Assembly (NCBI GenBank): GCA_016208645.1 | Contig: JACQXP010000182.1 | Location: forward strand, 1 to 8,263 | Reading direction: 5' to 3' | Length of the DNA: 8,263 bases | DNA from: Candidatus Methylomirabilota bacterium | GTDB taxonomy: Bacteria > Methylomirabilota > Methylomirabilia > Methylomirabilales > 2-02-FULL-66-22 | In this document: piece by piece, positions 1 through 4,768 of the stretch | How the letters are laid out: every line of letters begins with the position of its first letter | Position numbering within the stretch: position 1 is the stretch's first letter | Translations under genes and position numbers: made by a program | The notes under the pieces: generated by a model | The model's input: the letters and a program-made list of their open reading frames with translations, nothing else | What the model was told of the DNA's origin: nothing | Databases searched by the model: none

Positions 1-1
1 C

Positions 2-841
2 GTGGATCGGTACGGGGATCTCCTGGTCATGCAGATTCTGACGGCCGGGATGGAACGTGTTCGCGAGATGGTCCTGGCGGCCCTGCGCGACGCAATCCAG
101 CCTCGCGCGATCTACGAGCGGAACGATGCTTCCCCCCGGAAGCTGGAGGGTTTGGAGCTCCGCAAGGGCTTCGCCTGGGGCCAGGGGGAGACGGGTCTCT
201 GGATCCAGGAGGGTGACCTGCGCTTCTTTGTCGAGGTGGCGGAGGGGCAGAAGACCGGCTTCTTCCTCGACCAGCGCGAGAACCGCCGGGTGGTGAAGGG
301 TTTGGCGGCGGGGCGGGAGGTCCTGGATTGCTTCTGCTACTCGGGGGGCTTCGCGCTGAGCGCAGCAGCCGGCGGGGCGGCCGCGGTCACGGGGATTGAC
401 CTCTCCGCCGAGGCGATCGCGTGGGCTGAACAGTCGGCGGAGCATAACGGCCTGTCGTCCCGGTGCACGTTCATGATTGGCAATGCCTTCGACGCCCTGC
501 GGGCCTTCGACCGGGAGGGACGGCGATTCGGGATGTTGATCCTGGATCCTCCCGCCTTCACGAAGGGCAAGGGAGCCCTGGCGGGCGCCCTGCGCGGCTA
601 CAAGGAGATCAATCTTCGCGCCATGAAATTGCTGGCTCCCGGGGGGATCCTGGTCTCCTGCTCCTGCTCGTACCACGTGGATGCCCCGACGTTCCTGGAG
701 ATGCTGAGGGCAGCGGCCGCGGATGCCCACAGGGCATTTCAGCTCCGGGAGCTTCGCACGCAGGCCAACGACCACCCGATTCTCCTCGCCGCGAAGGAGA
801 CGCAGTATCTCAAGTGCGCGATCCTGGAGGCGTTGAACTGA
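2..841 (+). CDS. rlmI: RlmI-type 23S rRNA (cytosine-C5) methyltransferase, 5' partial
   Basis: This is a SAM-dependent class I methyltransferase of the RlmI/YccW family, which methylates a cytosine C5 in 23S rRNA during ribosome assembly in the cytoplasm. About 279 residues are visible. The first codons encode VDRYGD, an internal family motif, so the GTG at position 2 is not the true start; roughly the first 110-120 residues, including the N-terminal PUA domain, lie outside the window. Counting from position 2, EGQKTGFFLDQREN (81-94) is the family linker motif, LDCFCYSGGF (108-117) the SAM-binding motif I, GIDLS (131-135) the acidic ribose-binding loop, LDPPAF (181-186) motif IV, and SCSCS (219-223) carries the cysteines expected for m5C chemistry. 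The C-terminal DHP and ETQYLKC motifs are normal, so the 3' end is intact. Family assignment is firm; the exact target base is inferred from E. coli RlmI. Confidence 0.93.
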   Translation: MDRYGDLLVMQILTAGMERVREMVLAALRDAIQPRAIYERNDASPRKLEGLELRKGFAWGQGETGLWIQEGDLRFFVEVAEGQKTGFFLDQRENRRVVKGLAAGREVLDCFCYSGGFALSAAAGGAAAVTGIDLSAEAIAWAEQSAEHNGLSSRCTFMIGNAFDALRAFDREGRRFGMLILDPPAFTKGKGALAGALRGYKEINLRAMKLLAPGGILVSCSCSYHVDAPTFLEMLRAAAADAHRAFQLRELRTQANDHPILLAAKETQYLKCAILEALN

Positions 842-847
842 CCCATC

Positions 848-874
848 CGCAGATTTCGCAGATTACGCAGATGT
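848..874. repeat. Three tandem 9-bp repeats, CGCAGATTn type
   Basis: CGCAGATTT, CGCAGATTA and CGCAGATGT follow each other without gaps, beginning 7 nt after the rlmI stop. Similar CGCAGATTA tandems occur as dispersed intergenic repeats in many environmental bacterial genomes (recalled, not searched). It is not a CRISPR: there are no spacers. The rest of 875-953 shows no gene. Confidence 0.75.
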
Positions 875-953
875 CAAGATCCTTGCGCGAGATTCCCTGT
901 AGCTCATCGGTCTGTCGGTTCACCGGTCGGATCCTGTCCGGGGAGGGACTGGG

Positions 954-1151
954 GTGGTGAGCCGTTCGATCCCCTGGCGGTGCGGGGTGTGCCGGAAGGA
1001 GATGCGAGGAGTATGGGCGATCCTCACGCGGAGGCCCTTTCCGGTCTGTTCCCGGTGCCGCCTCATGGTTCACCACGGATGCCTGGCGAAAGACGATCCC
1101 CCTGTCTGCCGCCGTTGCACCGCGACGAAATCCGAGGCCCCGCCCATTTAG
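954..1151 (+). CDS. Small C4HC3 zinc-finger-like protein, function unknown
   Basis: This 65-residue basic protein starts at GTG 954, or GTG 957 one codon later. A GGGGAGGG ribosome-binding sequence lies about 7 nt upstream. Its metal-ligand pattern is C10-x2-C13, C32-x2-C35, H40-x2-C43, C52-x2-C55. That is four pairs in C4HC3 order, as in cross-brace PHD/RING-type treble clefs, although the 8-residue gap between the third and fourth pairs is short for a PHD finger. H41 could replace H40 as ligand. There is no signal peptide or membrane segment. Prokaryotic RING-like families exist, but I cannot assign this protein to one. It sits alone between rlmI and the aldolase gene on the same strand. 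The regular ligand spacing and good ribosome-binding site argue for a real gene; its small size keeps confidence moderate. Confidence 0.58.
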   Translation: MVSRSIPWRCGVCRKEMRGVWAILTRRPFPVCSRCRLMVHHGCLAKDDPPVCRRCTATKSEAPPI

Positions 1152-1200
1152 GCTAAAAAGTTGATTCACGCCCATACAAGATCAAGGAGTTAGGCCCCAA

Positions 1201-1239
1201 ATGGTGTCCGGTACCTATTTCCGAAGGAGGGTCTCATGA
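1201..1239 (+). other. Possible 12-codon leader ORF overlapping the aldolase start
   Basis: ATG at 1201 opens a 12-residue frame (MVSGTYFRRRVS) whose TGA overlaps the aldolase ATG as ATGA. AAGGAG at 1184-1189 is a possible but distant ribosome-binding site. Its front part, GGTGTCCGGTACC, looks like a dispersed repeat or mobile-element end, so the overlap may be accidental. The surrounding 1150-1225 stretch is noticeably richer in A/T than its neighbours. I saw no convincing -35/-10 pair in it. Confidence 0.2.
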
Positions 1240-2150
1240 AACCGCCGCTCTCGATGGCCGGCATCTTCCCCCCCATCCCGACACCCTTCGACGCGACCGG
1301 GGAGTTGGACCTGAAGGCGCTGGCCGCCAACCTGGAGAAATGGAATCGCTACCCCCTGAGCGGCTACGTGGTGCTGGGAACCAACGGCGAGTTCCCGTAT
1401 CTCACCGAGTCGGAGAAGCTGACCTATTTCGAGGCCGCGCGGAAGCACATCCCCCCGACCAAGCTCTTCATGGCCGGCACGGCGTGCGAGTCCACCCACA
1501 GCACCATTGCCCTCACCAAGAAGGCGGCGGCCCTGGGCGCGGACGTCGCCATCCTCGTCACGCCCAGCTATTACAAGTCCAGGATGGACGCGGCGGGACT
1601 TTCCCACTATTACCTGAGCGTCGCCGACGTGTCGCCCATCCCGGTAAGCCTCTACAACATGCCGGCCAACACCACCGTGGATATGCCGGCCGACCTCATC
1701 ATCGCGCTCTCCCAGCACCCCAACATCCTCGGCGTGAAGGACAGCGGCGGGAACTTGGCGAAGCTGGGCGAGATCATCCGCTCGGCGCGCCCGGGCTTCC
1801 AGGTGCTGGCCGGCTCAGCCGGGTTCCTGTACCCGGCCCTGTGCGTCGGCGCCATCGGCGGCGTCCTCGCCCTGGCCAACATCGCGCCCCAGCAATGCTG
1901 CGACATCGTGAGCCTGTTCAAACACGGCAAGCACGAGGATGCCAGGGAGCTGCAGCTCCGGATGATCGCCCCCAATACCGCCGTTACCGCCCGCTTCGGC
2001 GTGCCGGGCCTGAAGGCGGCCCTGGACTTGCTGGGCTACTACGGTGGCCCGCCCCGCAGCCCGCTGCTGCCTCTCAACGACGCGCAGAAGGACACCTTGC
2101 GAAGCGTCCTGGTCGGGGCCGGAATCCTTGGAGCAGGGATTGGGGGCTAG
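1236..2150 (+). CDS. 4-hydroxy-2-oxoglutarate aldolase (HOGA1-like), DHDPS/NAL superfamily
   Basis: This 304-residue class I aldolase belongs to the dihydrodipicolinate synthase/N-acetylneuraminate lyase superfamily. It most resembles mitochondrial HOGA1, which splits 4-hydroxy-2-oxoglutarate into pyruvate and glyoxylate in hydroxyproline breakdown. Shared signatures are GTNGEFP (48-54), CEST (84-87), YYKSRM (112-117), SPIPVSLYNMPANT (133-146) with the proton-relay Tyr140, GVKDSGG (166-172) with Schiff-base Lys168, QVLAGSAGFL (189-198), and FGVPGLK plus GYYGGP near the end (254-260, 267-272). The start is ATG 1236, with AAGGAGG 5 nt upstream. The stop lies inside a G-rich inverted repeat, so the last residues (GAGIGG) are repeat-encoded. 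No proline or hydroxyproline catabolic partner is in the window. A related activity such as another 2-keto-acid aldolase or DapA-like synthase remains possible; the superfamily is certain. Confidence 0.85.
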   Translation: MKPPLSMAGIFPPIPTPFDATGELDLKALAANLEKWNRYPLSGYVVLGTNGEFPYLTESEKLTYFEAARKHIPPTKLFMAGTACESTHSTIALTKKAAALGADVAILVTPSYYKSRMDAAGLSHYYLSVADVSPIPVSLYNMPANTTVDMPADLIIALSQHPNILGVKDSGGNLAKLGEIIRSARPGFQVLAGSAGFLYPALCVGAIGGVLALANIAPQQCCDIVSLFKHGKHEDARELQLRMIAPNTAVTARFGVPGLKAALDLLGYYGGPPRSPLLPLNDAQKDTLRSVLVGAGILGAGIGG

Positions 2151-2237
2151 GGGCTGGGGGTTGGGGCCAAACCACGGGGATCAGGGGCTGGCGATTCCCC
2201 CCTAACCCCCAATCCCTGACACCCAACCCCCGTTTTT
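2134..2237. repeat. G-rich/C-rich inverted repeat at the aldolase 3' end, possible terminator
   Basis: CAGGGATTGGGGGCTAGGGG (2134-2153) pairs with 2199-2218 at 19 of 20 positions, with a 45-nt loop. The plus strand also carries five G-runs of 3-5 bases separated by 2-3 nt (2136-2166), a G-quadruplex pattern. A T5 run stands at 2233-2237, some 14 nt past the stem, so a transcription-stop role is possible but not canonical. The aldolase TAG (2148-2150) is inside the left arm. Confidence 0.75.
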
Positions 2238-2310
2238 ACAGGGCTAAACGTTCGAGGCGCGACGCTGTCCAATGGATATGAGGGCAATGCTGCCCCGAGG
2301 AGGTGAGACC

Positions 2311-2592
2311 ATGAAGATCATGCGAAGTCTCGCATTGGCCGGCTTCGTCGCCGCCATTCCCCCGGCGCAGGTCTGGGCCCAGGCGGGGCCACCGCCCGCG
2401 CCGCCGTCCCAGGAGCGCCCGATGAAGCGGGAGCTCCCGGCGGAGGCGAAGGCCCTTATGGAGCGGCAGCGAGAAGAGATGAAGGCGCTGCGCCAGAAGC
2501 ACCGGGAGGAGCGACGGGCGCTCATGGAGAAGCTTCGCCAGGAGCGGAAGGAGCGCCGCCCGCCCGGCTCGCCGGAGAAGAAGTCCCTCTGA
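2311..2592 (+). CDS. Small secreted, highly charged helical protein, function unknown
   Basis: This 93-residue protein has a likely Sec signal peptide: a basic start (MKIMR), a hydrophobic stretch (SLALAGFVAAI) and a VWA-QA cleavage site near residue 21. A Pro-rich spacer (GPPPAPPS) follows, then a long Arg/Lys/Glu-rich segment from about residue 35 to 80 that should form one amphipathic helix or coiled coil, and a basic Pro/Gly/Ser tail. It contains no Cys. ATG 2311 is preferred over the in-frame ATG 2272 because GAGGAGGTGA lies just upstream and the signal peptide begins there. The composition recalls small periplasmic helical proteins of the Spy/CpxP kind, but the LTxxQ motifs of that family are not seen, so I do not assign it. 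It stands alone between the G-rich repeat and a hairpin. Confidence 0.68.
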   Translation: MKIMRSLALAGFVAAIPPAQVWAQAGPPPAPPSQERPMKRELPAEAKALMERQREEMKALRQKHREERRALMEKLRQERKERRPPGSPEKKSL

Positions 2593-2603
2593 TCTCACGG
2601 ACA

Positions 2604-2643
2604 CCCGGACCCTCGGGGGCCACCTCCTCCTCGAGGGTCCGGG
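2604..2643. terminator. Perfect 12-bp GC-rich hairpin after the secreted-protein gene
   Basis: CCCGGACCCTCG (2604-2615) is perfectly complementary to CGAGGGTCCGGG (2632-2643), with a 16-nt loop whose first four bases can extend the stem using G-U pairs. It begins 11 nt after the stop at 2592. There is no T-tract, so it may act as an mRNA 3'-end stabiliser or a non-canonical, possibly two-way, terminator. Confidence 0.55.
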
Positions 2644-2765
2644 CCAGACCCTCGGCTTGGCACGCCAGATCGGTCAGCGACAGGCTCCCGCAGAACCGGC
2701 GTTGGGCCCCGAAAGACGGGGCGGGTTGACCAAGAATATGGTATGAAGTCAGAGGATCTGTCCCG

Positions 2766-2894
2766 GTGGCCAGAATACTGAGAGGCGAGATTCGCTGGGC
2801 GGATCTGAACCCCGTCCGCGGAAGCGAACAGGCGGGCAAGCGACCGGTTCTCATCCTGAGCCACGACGTGTTCAACCTTTACGCCGGGGGGTAG
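2766..2894 (+). pseudogene. Truncated MazF/PemK-family toxin remnant
   Basis: A 42-codon frame from GTG 2766 to TAG 2892-2894 encodes a recognisable N-terminus of a MazF/PemK mRNA-interferase toxin: GEIRWADLNPVRGSEQAGKR (residues 7-26), followed by PVLILSHDVFN (27-37). This includes the family's first strand, the DLNP loop and the SEQAGKRP substrate-loop motif. Intact members are about 100-115 residues. Here similarity ends abruptly after VFN and the frame runs through LYAGG into a stop, just before the G/C-rich repeat cluster. The second half, with the dimer core and remaining catalytic residues, is absent, so no active toxin is expected. A weak GAGG lies about 10 nt upstream. No antitoxin is recognisable in 2644-2765. 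The best reading is a relic of a type II toxin-antitoxin pair cut by a deletion or repeat insertion. Confidence 0.72.
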
Positions 2895-2913
2895 AGACCA
2901 ATCCACCGGTCCA

Positions 2914-2987
2914 CCCCAACCCCTAGCCCCCAGTCCCCAACCCCCGTCCTCTATCCCCAACCCCCGTCCCCCGTCTCCGGTCCCCGG
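2914..2987. repeat. C-rich repeat cluster (G-rich on minus strand) abutting the exporter stop
   Basis: The cluster contains two copies of TCCCCAACCCCCGTC at a 20-bp spacing (2934-2948, 2954-2968). Bases 2914-2932 match the inverse complement of 2141-2159 in the aldolase-end repeat at 18 of 19 positions. The minus strand, which is the sense strand of the exporter mRNA, carries many G4-G5 runs with short loops beginning directly at the exporter stop. Confidence 0.75.
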
Positions 2988-4766
2988 TCAGCTCAACTGA
3001 TACTGCAGTTGATGCAACCGATAGTAGATGCCCTGCCTGGCCAGGAGTTCCTCGTGCGTCCCCTCTTCGCGGATGCGGCCCTTGTGGATCACCAGGATGC
3101 GGTCCACGAACTGGATCGTGGAGAGGCGGTGGGCCACGATGATGGCGGTCCGGTCCTGGAGGAGGACGCGCAGGGCGTCCTGGATGAGCAGCTCCGTCTC
3201 CGTGTCCACGGAGCTGGTGGCCTCGTCCAGGATCAGGATGGTGGGGTCGAAGGCCAGCGCCCTGGCGAAGGACAGGAGCTGGCGCTCGCCCTGGGACAGC
3301 GTGGAGCCGCGCTCCTGCACTTCCTCCTGGTACCGGTGGGGCAGGCGTTCGATGAACCGGCTGGCGTGCACGCGACGGGCGGCCTCCTGGATCTGCTCCG
3401 GGGTGATCCATGGGCTGCCCAGGTTGATGTTCTCGCCGATGGTGCCCGAGAAGAGGAACACATCCTGCAGGACGAGGCCGATGTGTTTCCGAAGGGCGGT
3501 CTTGTCCCACTCCCGGATGTCCAGCCCGTCCACCTGGATCCGCCCGCGCTCCACGTCGTAGAACCGGCAGAGAGCCGAGATGATGGACGTCTTGCCGTGG
3601 CCCGTGGGGCCCACCAGGGCGATCTTTTCCCCGGGCGCTACCCGGAAGGAGATACCGCGCAGGACCGGCTCACCCGGGACGTAGGACAGCCAGACGTCCT
3701 GGAACTCGATGGCCCCCCGCGCCGCGCGGGGCTGCCGCGGCGTGGACGGCGTCGTGACCTTCGCGGGCTCATCCAGGAGGCGGAAGATCCGCTCGCTGCT
3801 GGCCATGGCGGCCTGGAAGATGTTGTACTTCTCCGCCAGGTCGCGGATGGGCTGGAACATCCGCTGCACGTACTGGATGAAGGCCACCACCACACCCGTC
3901 TGCACGGCCCCGTCCAGGATCATGCCGCCGCCCCGCCACAGGATGAGGCTCACGGTGATGGCGCTGCAGACTTCCACCAGGGGGAAGAAGATCGCATTGT
4001 AGTGGATGCTCTTGAGCAGGGCGTCCCGGTTCTGGGTGTTGATGTCCTTGAACTTCAGGTAGTTCCGCCGCTCCTGGCCGAAGGCCTGGACCGTGGCCAT
4101 GCCGGAGATGTTCTCGTTCAGGTAGGCATTCAGGCGCGAGAGGATGCGCCGGCTCTCACGGTAGTTCTCCCGGGCTCTGGCGCGATACACGTTCGTGGCC
4201 AGGATCATCACCGGCAGGAGGGCGATCCCCACCAGGCCCAGGCGCCAATCCAGGAGCAGCATGGCCACCGCGATCCCCGCGATCATCAGCGTATCGCCGA
4301 GGAAGGCCACCACCCCGGAACTCAGCAGCTCGTTCAGGTTCTCGACGTCGTTGATGACCCGGGTCATGAGGCGGCCCACCGGGTTCCGGTCGAAGAAAGC
4401 CAGGTCGTGTCCCTGGAGGTGCCCGAACAGTCGCTGGCGGATGTCGTGCATCACCCGCTGGCCGACGTACTGGGTGGTGTAGGAGTGGGCGAAGTGGAAA
4501 AGGAAGCTCAGGACGACCGCGCCCACGTAGAGGAGGGCCACCCGGTCCAGGCCGGCCAAGTCCTTGGCGGCGATGTGCTCGTCAATGGCGATCTTGACCA
4601 AATAGGGCCCCAGGAGCTGGGCGCCCGTGTACCCGGCGAGGAACAGGATGGCCAGGAGGACCAGGAACCCGTACGGCCGAAGGTAGGCCAGCAGGCGCAG
4701 GACCAGCCGGGCGTCGTACGCCTTGCCCAGCACCTCGTCGTCAATGTGAACGTTCGGCCCGTGCAT
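2988..4766 (-). CDS. ABC exporter half-transporter, catalytic (TM288-like) subunit
   Basis: This 592-residue type IV ABC exporter subunit has an N-terminal six-helix membrane domain (about residues 30-305) and a C-terminal nucleotide-binding domain (about 350-592). Walker A is GPTGHGKTS (386-394), the Q-loop Gln is 434, Walker B is ILILDE (510-515) with catalytic Glu515, the D-loop follows at SSVD, and the switch His is 546. The signature is LSQGE (490-494) instead of LSGGQ. That combination matches TM288-like and other canonical-Walker-B subunits of heterodimeric multidrug or lipid exporters. ATG 4766 lies 2 nt after the stop of the upstream subunit gene, so the pair is almost certainly co-transcribed and translationally coupled. 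Substrate cannot be read from sequence; drug, lipid or peptide efflux from the inner membrane is the family range. Length and domains are complete. Confidence 0.92.
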   Translation of the reverse strand: MHGPNVHIDDEVLGKAYDARLVLRLLAYLRPYGFLVLLAILFLAGYTGAQLLGPYLVKIAIDEHIAAKDLAGLDRVALLYVGAVVLSFLFHFAHSYTTQYVGQRVMHDIRQRLFGHLQGHDLAFFDRNPVGRLMTRVINDVENLNELLSSGVVAFLGDTLMIAGIAVAMLLLDWRLGLVGIALLPVMILATNVYRARARENYRESRRILSRLNAYLNENISGMATVQAFGQERRNYLKFKDINTQNRDALLKSIHYNAIFFPLVEVCSAITVSLILWRGGGMILDGAVQTGVVVAFIQYVQRMFQPIRDLAEKYNIFQAAMASSERIFRLLDEPAKVTTPSTPRQPRAARGAIEFQDVWLSYVPGEPVLRGISFRVAPGEKIALVGPTGHGKTSIISALCRFYDVERGRIQVDGLDIREWDKTALRKHIGLVLQDVFLFSGTIGENINLGSPWITPEQIQEAARRVHASRFIERLPHRYQEEVQERGSTLSQGERQLLSFARALAFDPTILILDEATSSVDTETELLIQDALRVLLQDRTAIIVAHRLSTIQFVDRILVIHKGRIREEGTHEELLARQGIYYRLHQLQYQLS

Positions 4767-4768
4767 GG

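Noticed and set aside
848..874. CRISPR-like short tandem repeats
   Set aside because: The units are 9 bp and contiguous, with no spacers and no cas genes nearby.
1340..2281. 313-codon plus-strand frame overlapping the aldolase
   Set aside because: It is an out-of-frame shadow rich in Arg, Gly, Pro and His; the aldolase frame carries all conserved residues and the ribosome-binding site.
2604..2643. Classical Rho-independent terminator
   Set aside because: The stem is perfect but no T-tract follows on either strand, so it is listed only as a hairpin with a possible terminator role.
2522..2875. 117-codon minus-strand frame containing a helix-like stretch (LTDLACQAEGLARTLEEE)
   Set aside because: It looks slightly like a histidine-phosphotransfer helix but lacks the His motif, and it is antisense to the hairpin and the MazF remnant. 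No support for a gene.
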